A DNA stretch of 64,000 nt from Hermodice carunculata (GCA_964020975.1 OZ026613.1:66513892-66577891); one strand, 5' to 3'. Positions 46,690-58,987 are shown, numbered from the stretch's first letter. Program-made: numbers and translations. The notes: generated by a model not told the origin, from the sequence alone.

Positions 46690-47309
46690 ATAAAATTTGG
46701 GGAAAGTCACAAAATTAGATTCGACTGCTGCCTCTGTGGAAAATCATACGCCTATGCACGATCCCTTAGGCGGCACATCAAAAGTCATGATGGGAGACAA
46801 AGAGACTAACATGCCCAATATGCATGGCGAACTTTGGCCACATGAACAGTTTCAAGAGGCATTGTAAGCCCAAACGTAAAGATGAAAAGGTCGAGCCCAC
46901 CATGTTTAACTCCAGGTTTCGATCTGCTATACCCACTGGATATGTACGACCCTGGGAAGCCACCAACACCAAGCGGAAAAAAACAAGAGGCAAATCACTC
47001 ATGGAAAAAGAAACAAAGGAAGTTACCTATAGAGTTGGGGCTGGTGTGGAAAAAGCTAAAAGAATAAAAGAAACCAGGAAAAGTTTACATCATGAAATTG
47101 AAAACGAAGCAGTCGAGGCTAAATCGACTACACCCATCAATTCTGGCAAGTCCACACCCTGTATGGATGAACTGACACCTAGAATACAAGAAATTGATCG
47201 CCAAATAGAAGCACAGCTGTGTAAACTAAGCAAACTTTTGAAGCAGATCAGATACGACCAGGTTCTAAAAGAAGATCATTATCACTCGAGTGACAGTGAA
47301 TCAAATTAA
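46690..47309 (+). pseudogene. two-zinc-finger WEAT-family gene, copy 1
   Basis: It is open from after a TGA at 46687. Finger 1 is FDCCLCGKSYAYARSLRRHI-KSH. After one frameshift near 46806, finger 2 is LTCPICMANFGHMNSFKRH. Then come FNSRFRSAIPTGYVRPWEAT, a Lys-rich basic stretch (KRKKTRGKSLMEKETKE), a polar linker, and a C-terminal helix RIQEIDRQIEAQLCKLSKLL, ending in an acidic Ser tail and TAA at 47309. It has no ATG before finger 1 and no intron. It lies about 390 bases past the LYRM1 exon on the same strand. A homologue lies at 52965-52320. I do not recognise the family. It could be a retrogene, a transposon ORF or an orphan host family. Confidence 0.6.
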
Positions 47310-47589
47310 CTTTAAACCTTATCTTCAATAAGACAGTTTCACTTTCTTTTCATACAATGCACAGGGAAGTTTCTCTATCATTAACTAGGGTAACTTCTCC
47401 CTTGTGCATTTGTACTATGCATGGGTTTCTATCAAGCATATTCAATAAGTCCAGTACTCAAAATAACCAGTTACACATCAGATATAGCTAGATTCAAAAT
47501 TGACCATATACTTAAAACAACTTACAGATTTCTGTTGAAATCTGCATTCTAAAAATAAAGTCTTTACAAAATGTAATTCTAGCACTAAG

Positions 47590-48432
47590 GTCACCTTGAA
47601 TGATTTGGACAGTTCATCGTCTGTCACCTGTCCTGCTATCCATCCACTGTCCATCCACAGCTTACATATTTTAACCTAATCCAAAACTGTCATCCAGATT
47701 GTTTTCATGCTTGATAGGGACATACTTTTGTTGTGTCTGTGCCAAGTTATTTCAACAGGTCCTGGTCCAGTGATATATTTATTTCATTCATTTATTGATG
47801 TATTCACTTGTTTGTTGGTTTTTGTGTTTGTCTTTTTTGGGGGGGGGGGGTTGTTTGTTCATTTATTTGTTTGTGTGTTTATTTTGGATCATTTTCAGAT
47901 GAAATTAAAATTTTCTCCAAAAGCATCTGGCCCAATGCTTTGAAATTGCACAGGGTCACTTCTGGGCACTTGTAGATCTTAATTTATTCAAAAGATGGTG
48001 CTGGTATTTTTATAAATTTGTGTGTGTTTTTGTAATTTTCAATTACTCCAAGAGCATCATTTGGATTCTTTGACACTTGATCTCCACCAAAGTTTCTATG
48101 TGGAGTAGTATCATTTGCTGATATCTACAAAAAAAAAAAAGGAAATAATGTAATGATTGTTAAGAGCACATGTACATATACATGTAGGGAAACCCTATAT
48201 ATATGCTGGTATATCTAGTTTTGTCCAAAACCATTGGCCAGTTACACTCAAAATTTAATGGGCATGTGCCTCAGGTGTGCCTCTATTCAGTTTATCTAGA
48301 ATGTCAAAAATCTTCAGTGTTTAGGTCAGCTGACTTGTCAGGCAGCTGAGCTTATGTTATGACTAGCCATCCGTCATCCGTCCGTAAGCTTTTAAGTTTC
48401 AAAGGAGACGTCCATTGTCCATCCATCCATGA
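47590..48432 (+). repeat. 'AGCTGA / GTCATCCGTC' dispersed repeat, copy 2 (partial)
   Basis: It contains TTCATCGTCTGTCACCTGTC and several 'gtccagtgatatattt' and 'cacttgtagatcttaatttattc' units like those at 36626. It ends with GTCAGGCAGCTGAGCTTATG and CCATCCGTCATCCGTCCG. A poly-G run lies at 47840. Confidence 0.6.
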
Positions 48433-48438
48433 TGAGCA

Positions 48439-48791
48439 AGTCAGAAGAACCAAAATAGTGATACGCCTATCAATTCTCTTTTTATTTTTTGCAGAAGTAA
48501 CAAAATTTGGATTGTTAGTGGTTGGTCCTATATAGATTGGAAACACTATAGTCTGTATTTAATGAAGAATATTTCAAAGGTTGAGAGGACCAGTTTAAAA
48601 CCACCAGTTGCCTTTTGTGGGTGACTGCCTGTCTCAAGTCAGGAGTGAATTTTGTTTCTTCACATTGGTATTGGAAGATGAATGTTGAGGCTTTGGTAAC
48701 TCTGGAATCTCTTTGCTGTCATTGTTAGGTTTGATATTTATGAATATGGGTCATCTTTTTCTACATAAGTGTATCATACTAGAGACATCCG
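48439..48791. repeat. 353-bp dispersed repeat, copy 2
   Basis: It partners 41903-42255 with the same length and order. Here it lies inside a longer dispersed repeat, with CCATCCGTC-type sequence on both sides, so it was probably inserted there. Confidence 0.85.
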
Positions 48792-50380
48792 TTGTCCATC
48801 CGTCCGTCATCCACATTTCACATTTTCGACTTCTTCTCCAAAACCATCATCCAAATTGACGTCAAGCTTAATGGTGATATACCTTGGGTGGGTTTCTATC
48901 AGGTTTGTTCAAATGGTTACGCTCCAGTGATTTTTGGATTTTTAATGATTTGTTTGTTCTTTTTTTGGACATATTTTACAAAATCTTCTTCTCAACAACC
49001 CCTCAGCCAATTGCTTTAATATTACATAGGAACACTCCGAGGGACTCCTGGTTCTGAATTTGTTCACCAGGTGATGCTGCTTTTTTTTTTTTATTGCAAA
49101 TTCTTTATGAATTTTTACGTGTTTTCGTTACTTGTCACTTCTTCTCCACAACCGTCTCTCAGATTAAGTTGAAACTTTGTAGATGTGTTCCTTGTGAAAG
49201 GGTCAAGCAAAGATTTTCACTAGGTAGCACTGCTGGGTATTCCTGAGTTTAAACAATTTTTTCAATTCAGGTACTAATCGGTAAATGCACCTTTTCTATT
49301 ACTTACTATGCAAGCCAATGGGCATTCTAATTCTCTGAAGAAACTGTCAATCAGATTCACTTCAAACTTGGTGGCGATGTACCTTGGGTGGTTCTCTACC
49401 ATGTTCGTTCAAATGGTCATGCTCCAGCGATTTTTTAAGATTTTTTTTCAAAAATTGTTTTAAAAGTTTTGATAGGAAAGCTTAACATGGGAATATCTTG
49501 TAATGATTATAACTTAAATAATTTTGGCCAGATTTGTGCCAAACTTGGTAGGGATGTACCTTTTGTGAGTGTCTACCTATTTTGTTCAAATGGTCATGCT
49601 CCAGTGATGCTTGAACCTTGACCTCATTCCCAAGGTTACAGGACAACTGACACAAAATCTACCGTTCACTTGATAACTTTAGATCTGTTACGCGTTGGAA
49701 CCTTGATGTTGCACATGTTAATGTTTCTCTATGAAAATCATGCTTAGACAGTACATGAGTGACCTTGACCTTGTTTCTTGGGTCACAGTGTAGCATACAT
49801 GAATTTACTCTTCATTATAACTTAAGAACTACTTGAACTGGGACATTGATGTTGCACATGTAAGTGTTCTTCTATGAAAGCCAGACTTACTCAGTACATG
49901 GGTGACCTTGATCCTATCCCAAGTTCACAGAGCTGCAAGTGTGATGAATGTTTTGGTTAGCTGAGCATGGGATATTCACACAGCCCTCTTGTTGATTTTC
50001 GTTTTAAGTTGTTTGGGAAAAATTGAATACAGTATTCATTCAAATAGTAGCATGTGCCCTAATAGAAACACCCCCCCCCCCAACTTTTCCTTTTGTGGAC
50101 TCCATATATACACACCACATACAATCCACATACAATATGCAATATCAATTTTTATATCAACTATTTGGTCAGCCAGCTGAGGTCATGTATGGTCTTTCAT
50201 CCGTCGTTGATGTCTATTCATCAACAATTCACATTTTTGACTTCTCAAAAACCATCAGCTGGATTCACGTGAAACTTGGTGGGGATCTATCTTGGGGTGG
50301 GTGTCTACCTTTTTTTTTTTTTTTTCAAATGGTTATGCGCCAATGATTTTTGATGAATTTTTGGTTAGTTTTTAGCTCAG
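48792..50380 (+). repeat. 'AGCTGA / GTCATCCGTC' dispersed repeat, copies 3 and 4
   Basis: It starts TTGTCCATCCGTCCGTCATC and parallels 36690-37560 closely: 'caaatggttacgctccagtgatttttgg', TGACCTTGACC at about 49765, and AGCTGAGCATGGGATATTCA at the end (49960). A shorter fourth copy follows at 50170-50380 (CAGCTGAGGTCATGTATGG). It is non-coding. Confidence 0.7.
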
Positions 50381-51289
50381 CGGACTGACATTAAGTCAGA
50401 TGAGCAACTTTCACCACAAAGACCTTTCGTGTTTTTGCAAGTTTTCTGGAGAAGAGACTTGATGAGAGGAGTTCTGATGGTGATGACAATGAGAAAAAAT
50501 TTTGGTGGGCTGGGCTTATCGGATTCAATGTGTACATCCAAACTGGCGAGAGCCACAGGCACCCATTTCCACAGGTCAGTCAGTTCAAAAAGACAAGTCA
50601 TAGAGATTGAACATTAGAATGTCAATGGTACACTGCTTTTGTTTTATACAAAATACTATGAAACTAAAATTTCAGTGTCAATTTTGCATTAACAAATTTG
50701 AGTGTATTTTATGCTTACGCATAATTGATCTGCCACAAGAGGTTGAGCTGACCGCTATGGCAACTTGGTCAAGTGAGAAGAGCATAATGCACAGTGACTG
50801 ACAGTAGTGTGACCCTGCTGCACTGGGTGTTATAATTGATTCCCCCGACTCTTGATACAATGAACAAATAATGATTGGTGGACAAAATTGAAGAAGGTAA
50901 ACCTATGATCTCAAGAATGATTGTTATCTCATTTTTTTGTCACAATAGGTCAAATCTGATAAAAAACATTTTCATATCTGGCATTTCTGAACTTAGGTTC
51001 TACATAGGTCAAAATATAGAGGATAACGTTATGTTTTATCATGAAACCCCAAAATGTATGGACCTGTGAGTGTGTGTGTGGGGGTTCGGGGGGGGGGGGG
51101 GGCAGCAGTTGCATAAATTAATACAAAAATGTGCATTGGCAAAGCTGGTAATGTGCATTTCAATGGACTTTAATAGTTCCAATCCAATCCAATGGTGTAA
51201 AATCTATTTCTGTAAATTGACTTATTTTCAATTGTACATTTTCTGGTCAGTGTCGATGCTGGCTCATGGCGAAGACATAGTTGGAGGTC
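50381..51289. other. no gene seen
   Basis: Low-complexity G run at 51081-51102. No protein similarity was recognised on either strand. Confidence 0.5.
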
Positions 51290-51559
51290 CTGCAAATTCA
51301 GTTCGCACAGCATCATCTTTTAACTTTGGCAAGGTTTTAAAACCTTGCTTTGCCATCATAACATAGGATGGATGGTACGTTTCTTCCACAAATGTGCCGA
51401 GCTCAGCATCCTGCTGTCTGTCACATGGAAGTCGGCCCATGTTGACTGCACTCACCGCTGCCATAGTAGCGGCCGTATTGGATCCTTTGGGAAGGAGAAA
51501 AGACTGGATCCTTTCTTGTGGGTATTGTCAAAACCATAGGCAACACACTTTTTCACCAT
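51290..51559 (-). pseudogene. THAP zinc-finger domain, broken
   Basis: It starts MVKKCVAYGFDNTHKKGSSL then FSFPKDP, the classic N-terminus of a THAP domain (C2CH zinc-dependent DNA binding). The second zinc cysteine (usual YGCSN) is Phe. The sense then moves through other frames (TWADFHVTDSRMLSSAHL, then FVEETYHPSYVMMAKQGFKT and LKDDAVRTEF), ending with the AVxTxF box. At least two frameshifts are needed, so it is dead. THAP domains occur in host regulators and in P-type transposases. Nothing after the domain says which. Confidence 0.8.
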
Positions 51560-51860
51560 GGTGTTTGGTTGTGGACTGACTGGCCCGAAAAAAGTCCCCA
51601 AAACGAGGCTATCCCTAGTCTTCTCACTATGTTGACTGGCATTAGTCCATATGCAGGCAGGCTCTCCAGATGATGTCATGTGAAGTGCTTGCAGAAAATA
51701 ATGACCTCTTACGAATGAGAGGATGGCAAATTGTACCAAAACTCAGGTGAAAAATTGCTTATAAAGTATATTCAATTGATAAACATGAAGAAACTAACAA
51801 CTACATGTATACCAACTGAGACTGAAAGTAAATAAAGCAGCATGGAAGTATATAGAGTCA

Positions 51861-51908
51861 TTCCCCAAACATGTTTTGCCCAATGGACAGGGCTTCATCT
51901 GGGGAAAA
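51861..51908 (-). ncRNA. hammerhead ribozyme motif, decayed
   Basis: On the minus strand: stem I TTCCC/GGGAA, core CAGATGA (one base off CTGATGA), stem II GCCC/GGGC, then AAA for GAA, palindromic stem III ACATGT and cleavage base T. The two core changes make activity unlikely. It lies 1.3 kb downstream of the second Penelope-like ORF on the same strand and may be part of its pLTR. Confidence 0.6.
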
Positions 51909-52319
51909 TTTCTTATTAAAAAAGCAGTACTTATATTAATAAAGAGGTGCCATTTGGGTCGCAGTGTGACGTCAAGATGGTGACATCAGAGAGATAAAGG
52001 TGAGTAAGTGTATTGCTTGTGTTATGTTAAGATTAATAAAGATACTGAATAATCAACAAAATAGTTGCATTGTCATTTGAGTGCTGGTGATCAGCAGAAG
52101 ATCTGAATAATGCATATTTCCCCATTGTCACTTGTAGAACATGAGAGTGTATCACCTAGAATGGTCAGACTATGTACAAATAATGTTTGTAAAACACATG
52201 AATACATGTGTCATATTAAGAATGACTGAACAATTGCTTGAAAATATATCAAAGGTCCAGCTGTTTCATAAGAAATAATTATTCTGAATCAGAACTGGAT
52301 AGGGTCAGGTCTGTGAAAA

Positions 52320-52965
52320 GGCTGTCTGGCAGTGATGTGAGAATTCTGTGTATTCTTTGTTAGGACGGCTTCTATCCTGGCATCGATCTGGAGAAGTTTG
52401 TCTTCTATTGTTGGTCCTGATGGGTACCACATTTTTTCCTGTACTGGTGTGTCATCATCACTGTTGCATGGGGGGGGGGGGGATTTTACATGGTATTACT
52501 GGCTGCTGGGAGACTAGGTCTGGTCTGTCCGATTCATCATCGGAACTTGAGTCTGATAGATTGCTGCATGGCCACTCTGTCGTCTTACGATACAATAATT
52601 GCTGCTTGGCCACCTGTATGCCTGTTAAAGTGCAGAAAATAACAGTGTCAGTTTTGTATACTGAAATGATATTGACAGATTTTGAAGGCTCAATTCTTTT
52701 ACTGACTCTGTTTCCAGTCGCCTCCCAAGTTCTCCTCTGGGTGGTAGGGGCTGTGGCTGTGGTTATGGCTCTTGGATTGAATAGCACTGGAGGTATAAGC
52801 TCTTCTGAGTGCTGTTTCTTCAGATGGCGGTCATAATTGTCCCTATGCCCAAAATTGTGAAGGCATCCTGGGCAAGTTAATCTTATGGCTTCTCTATCAT
52901 GAGTCCTAAGATGTCTTCTCAATGCCTGTGGTCTTGAAAAAGCTTTGTAACATACTACAACCCAC
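52320..52965 (-). pseudogene. two-zinc-finger WEAT-family gene, copy 2
   Basis: Minus strand: a partial finger CYKAFSRPQALRRHLRTH, finger 2 LTCPGCLHNFGHRDNYDRHL, then VLFNPRAITTATAP, TWEATGNRVSKR, an acidic Ser block (SNLSDSSSDDESDRPD), PPPP, and a C-terminal helix KLLQIDARIEAVL. It is collinear with 46690-47309 throughout. The first finger lacks its first cysteine. The frame slips at an 11-base C run (52471 region), so the copy is probably dead or the run is mis-sequenced. It sits just downstream of a Penelope-like ORF on the same strand, but the other copy does not. Confidence 0.65.
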
Positions 52966-53192
52966 CCTCATCTTGGAGAGGATTTAATAAGACGATTAAC
53001 ATTTGGGGTGTATGACTGGTATTTGATATTTAAGTCTGTCTTTAAGGCCTAACGGAATGTGCATGTGTAACTCATTTATCCGTACACTTTGGGTTGCAAG
53101 ACGGGCCGATGTATTGTTGCTAGTAACAAGAAGATACCAATGGCTTGAAGATTGTTAACTGAGTTGTTAGCTTGATTGAAATGTGAAGCTAT

Positions 53193-54721
53193 TTATGTAT
53201 CTCTCTTATGAATGATATCTTGCCAATGTTGCTGGGCTCGCTTATCGATAGTTTGAAAAGTCTGGCCTACATGTACTTGGCATATATTACAGCTCAGTAA
53301 ATAAATAACATTAAATGATTGGCAATTAATGCTCTGTGTTATATGGTATGTGACTTTGGTGGTGTAAGATCTGAACACGTTCCTTTTTAAGACATGGCCA
53401 CATGAGGTGCAAGGGTTATTACACGGTGTGCACCCAGGAATGAAAGGGGGGCGGGCTATATCAGTGATGACCAGAGAGTCTTTGATGTTATATGGGCATC
53501 TGTATGTGATGCCGGTCTGGCGCCAATAAATTTTAGAGGTCTCTGGATTGAATTGCAGGAGATCCCAGTTCTTGCATAGGGTGTGGCTGGTAATAGGAGA
53601 AGATGGGTAATAAGTAGTAATTAAGTTAATTTTTGAGGCTTGGAAAGATCTATCTGTTGCCCTATATTGAAGTAGTGAGTTTTGATGGAAATCGGCTTCC
53701 TCTATGAGTGAGCTCGGGTATCCACAGCAGAGTAAGTGTGATTTTAAATTTGTGGCTTGTCTTAGAAAAGTTGCTTTATCTGAGCAGATAGGACGAATAT
53801 GGACTGCTTGGCTGTATGTCATGGATATCAAGCAGTGCTTGGGGTGACATGAATCAAACCTAAGAAAAGTGTGTAGATCTGTGGGTTTATGGTAGATGCT
53901 GGTGTGGATGTTACCGTCATGGAGTTTCATGAGTACATCAAGGAAGTGGATTTCTTTGTCAGAGTATTTATGTGTGAATTTAATGGAGGGGTGAATTCAT
54001 TAATGATTGCTGGAAAAGATATTAGCGTATTTTCACCATGAGGCCAAACAAGGAACACATTGTCCATGAACAGAAACCAAACTTTCTGTTTCAGTACGGT
54101 TGCGTGGAGAATTCGGGTTTCTAGGTCACTCATGAATAAATGAGCATAGTTTAGCACCATTTTTGTGCCCATGGCGGTACCCAAAGTTTGTATATAGAAT
54201 TTATTGCTAAACTCTTTTGCTAGTTTCTGTTTATTAAGAATGGAGCGTATATGCTCTATTTCATTGCCAGAGGTGTCTTCTTGTAGAAGGCGACAAGTCT
54301 GTTGATTTCTGTTTCTAAAAAGGCTGTTTGTGATTGCCAGTAGGTAAGTAGGCATTCCATTAGTTTTTTTATGGGTCTTTTCAATAGTGAGGTGCCAATC
54401 ACACAAAAATATGGAGTCAACATACGGAATTTGTGGCTCAATTTTGATGGACAGGCCTTTAGAGGTGGTGCCCTGTTCTGTGCATTCTTGTTGGTATTGG
54501 GTGTGGTGCGTGGATCTTAGTAATCCAATAGTTGATTTTTGAAGCACTCTGTAAGTGGGTAACTTACTATCTCTTATCCTTGCAGGTACAGAAATGATGG
54601 GTGTCTCCATGCTGTCAGCTGGGGGTCTCAATGCTGGAGTGGACATGGTTTTATGAATACATATAGTTTGGGTGATGGTTTCAGTAGCCATTCTTTTCAT
54701 CCATTGGCGGAAAGGCGACAA
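53193..54721 (-). mobile_element. second Penelope-like element, decayed
   Basis: The minus strand carries RT-region motifs (GTAMGTKMVLNYAHLFMSDL, about 54170; then the catalytic region near 54070) and the thumb and linker blocks IYHKPTDLHTFLRFDSCHPK, YSQAVHIRPICS, CTPCNNPCTSCGH. A GIY-YIG start follows (NVIYLLSCNICQVHVGQT, about 53270). The same order of motifs as the first element shows a related but distinct family. The RT fingers region is unrecognisable and the catalytic site is altered. A handful of breaks are present. No full pLTR pair was seen. Confidence 0.8.
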
Positions 54722-56141
54722 AGAAGAAAATAGAATCTACAGCTGTACCCTTAGTGTGAAATATTGAAGCATAGATAATAGTGGGCCTATTGTGTGGTAT
54801 TATTAAGGGCTTATTAAAAAAGAGGTGTTGTATAAACTGACCTTTGTCATCATTCCTCCCGGTCGCCAGGGTGGAAGCTGAAGTCCATGGGATGTGTAAA
54901 GTTTAGGTTGATTTCAAAATATGATGGCAATAGTTCCGGGTGGTATATAAGGCAATGTATTAATTGATAAAGTATGGTCCATAAATGCACTTAGAGGCAT
55001 TTTGAATAATTCGCCCCGTAGGCCCTGTAAGTGCTGCTACTGTCATTTTTCTGATTTACATGCCTGTCAACATTCTTTGACAAGAATTAGGGTGATTTTT
55101 TTTTTGGTTCCGTTGAGGAGATTTTGTATTTAATAAAAAATGAAGAAATAAAAGAAAGCTATGCAAATAGCAGAATTTATGTCAGGAAAGCATGGCTGGT
55201 GGAGGCTGGGAGTTGGTCACCCAGCAACCCTTTCATTCATATTGCATCATGGGGAACATGCGCGAGCATGACTGATCCACATGATGCAAGTGATTGGTTG
55301 TCCCAGTTCTTCCTTCCTGGGTCCCAAATTTGAATCCCTCATTCACTTCAGTTCTCATTTCCATGAGATATACACCTTCATGAAGGTTTTTCCAGAACTC
55401 TTTCCCATCACAATTTTGTCCTCGCCTTTATGGTTAAGTGTATTTGGTTTTTTTGGCTGCCAAGAGTGGTGTCCTGTATGGGTGACCAGGTACAAAACCC
55501 GTGGGATTAAAAGGTTTTCAGGTACCTCCTGTAGTCAAAGGCAGCACTAAATTGTCATTCTTTAAACTCTGATTTTTCAAAAAAAACAAATTTCGGCCAG
55601 TGGGCAAGTTGTCTGCTGGCCATTTACAACCTTGTCCATTCTTCTTTGTGGTTTATCTGCAAACAAGCAGACCCTGGTGCATTTGTGAGGATTATAATAA
55701 TAGTTAGATTTTGCTGGACTGGACATAAATATTTTTTTCATGAGGTAGATTGTCCAAAACAGGCAAAATTTCAGATGAAAAATGCAGAAAGTTTAGCTGA
55801 AAAGTGGGAGACTTGACAGGTATGGATTTTCAACAAATTTTTAAACATATGTAATGATAGACTTAAATTCATGAAAGTCAGCATGGGTACCGCTAATATA
55901 ATAGCCTGTTCTTTCTTGACGCCTTATAAAAGACTCCAAGAAACTTAAATGCTGCTTTACTGCCTGTTAGCAACATTGTAAAACATTGTATTTGAATGTA
56001 AAAAATTGGCAAATTGGCTGCAACAAGTTGAGACATATGAGTTTTGCATTAGAAAAAAGTCTTGTATCCTGAAATTTAAAAGGGAAAAGACCAAGATTTT
56101 ATTGCTTTTCAGAGTATGTAATACTGGGAACGAGAACGCTG
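54722..56141. other. no gene seen
   Basis: Unassigned sequence upstream of the second Penelope-like element. It may include its eroded 5' part. Confidence 0.45.
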
Positions 56142-56357
56142 TTAACTCTTTTCCCTTGTATACAGACTGAGTCAACAGCTTTTCTCCAGATGTGTTTGGC
56201 AATAAGTGCCCAACTCATGTCACGGCTGTTGATCTGGTGCATGATATATGATCAGCGACAACTCTCATTCAAATTGTTTCTTATTTCTAATGAAATAAGC
56301 AAAAAACATTGAAGCAGATGGCATTTGACCAGCTGTTGGGTTTAATTTCATGTTTAA
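56142..56357. mobile_element. TTAA-flanked MITE, copy B (right end eroded)
   Basis: It starts TTAACTCTTTTCCCTTG, then GAGTCAACAGCTTTTC and GGCAATAAGTGCCCAACTCATG, and matches copy A through CATTTGACC near its right end. The terminal GGGAAAGAG has decayed. Confidence 0.6.
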
Positions 56358-56734
56358 AATTTTTTTAAGAAAGAGCTTTTTTCCAATACTTGCATAACTT
56401 GACTCAGAAAAGTAGAGTCAAATTTGACATGTGCGATTGAAAATGTGACTGTAATCACAAGTATGAACATGAATGCAAAGTGGAATAAAGAGTGCAGAAC
56501 ATCAGAGAATACTTTCTGCAGTTGTGATTGCTGTAAAAAAAAAAATAATTTGTATTGTCTGAGCTCATTTCCCTGTGTAATGTACCTCTCAATTAACACA
56601 TAAAGTGCTAATTTGAAGAAACTTTATAGTTTAGCCACTTTAGGAAATGTTCCTATCTATTTCCACAGTCCCTATTCAGGGCTATTGGAACAACTGTCCT
56701 GTTTTTGTAATTCTAATAAGCCTAAGATAAGCAC

Positions 56735-56906
56735 TGGTTGACCTGTAGAGTCACCCACCTTAAACAGTTTCCTTATTCAGAAAACTCCTGTTTTCAAAGA
56801 AAAATCCTTTGAAACAAACATGGTTGACCTGTAGAGTCACCCACCTTAAACAGTTTCCTTATTAAGAAAACTCCTGTTTTCAAAGAAAAATCCTTTGAAA
56901 CAAACA
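56735..56906. repeat. 86-bp tandem duplication
   Basis: Two adjacent 86-base copies (TGGTTGACCTGTAGAGTCAC ... TTTGAAACAAACA) with about one difference. The duplication is recent. Confidence 0.95.
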
Positions 56907-58647
56907 TCGTATCAAGCAGGAATATATACCTCCAGCCACCATTGAAACGTAAGCAATAGCATGTGTTTTACCAACCAACGTGGTGATCCCAAGGTATAAA
57001 ACAGGCAAACGCAGTTTTTTCTAACAGTTCCCTTTCGTAACTGGTGAGAAGATATCTCTGAAACTAGTCTTACGTCAACAACTATAAGGCTCTTCCATCT
57101 ACAGCCTTAGTCCCGTCAGATATGCTATAAGAAATGATTGCAGTGGAAACACCATTGCATTTTGTAGCATAGCCAGCTAAGTCAGTCATTCATGAAAAAT
57201 GTTTTTCTAATGGTAAACAAAAGGCTTACATTTACATGTACATGTAGTTATACCACACAGTGCTACTCACACTCATTCTAGTGGTACACTGTACACTGCA
57301 CTTGTGCTGGCAAGCATAGGATATTGGTTATTTTGTTGTGGCACTGTATGATATAACCTTAGTTATTTAGAGTTATAACACTCCTCTCTCTCTCCCTCTT
57401 TGTAAATGATACATAGGGAGCTTGCCTGCTGAACAGACCCAGTTACTATGTACATGTATTTCACACTCCACACCTCATAATGTTGAAAGAAACATGAAGC
57501 TTAGCTCATTCCATACCAGTCCCTGATTTTTACGTGTATTTACCTAGATTTAAGATGACAATTGCATATTTAAATTCTTCATGGAAAGAGCTTTCGTTTA
57601 AGTACCAACATGCCTATAGTCTTAAGTCAGTGGTTCTGGCAATGCCTGGCAAGTCACCATAGTAAGGCATGAGTTGAGCTGTTTGGCAGGTAAAATTGAA
57701 GATTAAAAAGTACAACATTATATTGAAGGTAAGGGGGCCCCCTGGTAAGCTGGTACGAGAAATGAAATTGCCCTTGAACAACTTTTGGAAAATGAGAAAA
57801 TGTACAAATAGTGGTTGGTATGAACAAGGTGGGTAGAATAGAACTATAGTCTATCCTCCTTGGTACAAAGTACAGAAATTAAAAGGGCCTTCAGTATCTA
57901 GAGTATAAGCATGCCAAATAAAATATGCTCAGTATGCCACTATGGAAAACCCCTTTAACCCCCCTCCCCCCCCCCCTTATAGGTTTATGGTCCTTTGCAA
58001 GTATTTTAAGGAGATAAGGAAAAGACAGTGACATGTATATGGACTTGCAGGATGGAAGGTCTGTGGCATATGTCTGTTAGGCCTTCTGGTACAACAGGAA
58101 TGTGCAAGGCACCTTTTTCAATGTGCCTCAGAAATAGTCAAGGGCAAACTGTTGGTAAATTTAGAATTAATGAAAAATGTTTTGAATAGCTTTTCAACTG
58201 CAGCTGGGAGACCCAAACATTTGTGTGGCACTTTTGATTAAGTGGTCAAAATTCAGTAGAAATTTAATAGCAGAATTGCAACCTTATTAGAGGGATGGCC
58301 CCTCCCAAGTGGGAAAATATAACTGTATTTGTGTCTTTTTGTCCAAAAGTACTTCTTGGTAGTCATTACCCTATTCTGCAGTCTGAACTCTTTACTCTCC
58401 ATAAGTTAACCTGTCAGTGGCTAACCTATATACATATGGAAGTACTATTGTCCATATTACACTCGCTCTTCTGTAGAATTTGACATAGGCTGCATTAGCC
58501 CAAATAAATTAAAGGGTGGGTAACAACTCAGAACATGTTTCAGAGCCCGACAATGACAATGCCATATCTCTGCTGCATAGAGAAGTGGCCTTTCTGTGGG
58601 GTGGCTTCTCTTCAGAGGGGCCTTGTGGGAAGGCAACCATTGCCTAC
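56907..58647. other. no gene seen
   Basis: Intergenic. It contains a C run at 57961-57976 and a partial palindrome at 57825-57862 related to the one at 60762. Confidence 0.5.
57825..57862. repeat. imperfect palindrome, relative of 60762-60794
   Basis: CAAGGTGGGTAGAATAGAA pairs imperfectly with the following CTATAGTCTATCCTCCTTG. Sequence and fold match the perfect hairpin at 60762, which suggests a short dispersed foldback. Confidence 0.65.
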
Positions 58648-58757
58648 ATACATACATGCATACATACATACATACATACATGCATGCATGCATGCATACA
58701 TACATACATACATACATACATACATACATACATACATACATACATACATACATACAT
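58648..58757. repeat. (ATAC)n / (ATGC)n microsatellite
   Basis: About 27 tetranucleotide units with an ATGC block in the middle. The YVCM / YIHT frames on both strands are artefacts of it. Confidence 0.97.
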
Positions 58758-58987
58758 GTTAAAGTAGAAGGTAGCTTCAATCAACCCACACTGTAGAAAG
58801 GCTATAGTCCATTTTAGGGACATTTGTTACACCCAATTGGTTTTGGCACTGGGTGACCTCTATCAAGGGTTGCATTATAATGATTAACAGTCTTTACAAA
58901 TAGTTTTTTTCTTGTTTCTCCTCATGATGGTGAAAAAAACTGTGTACATGTAGTCTCTCTCATTGATGAAAAGTAGTCATACATGTA

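Noticed and set aside
58457-58796. Frames reading YVCMYVCM or YIHTYIHT
   Set aside because: Produced entirely by the (ATAC)n microsatellite.
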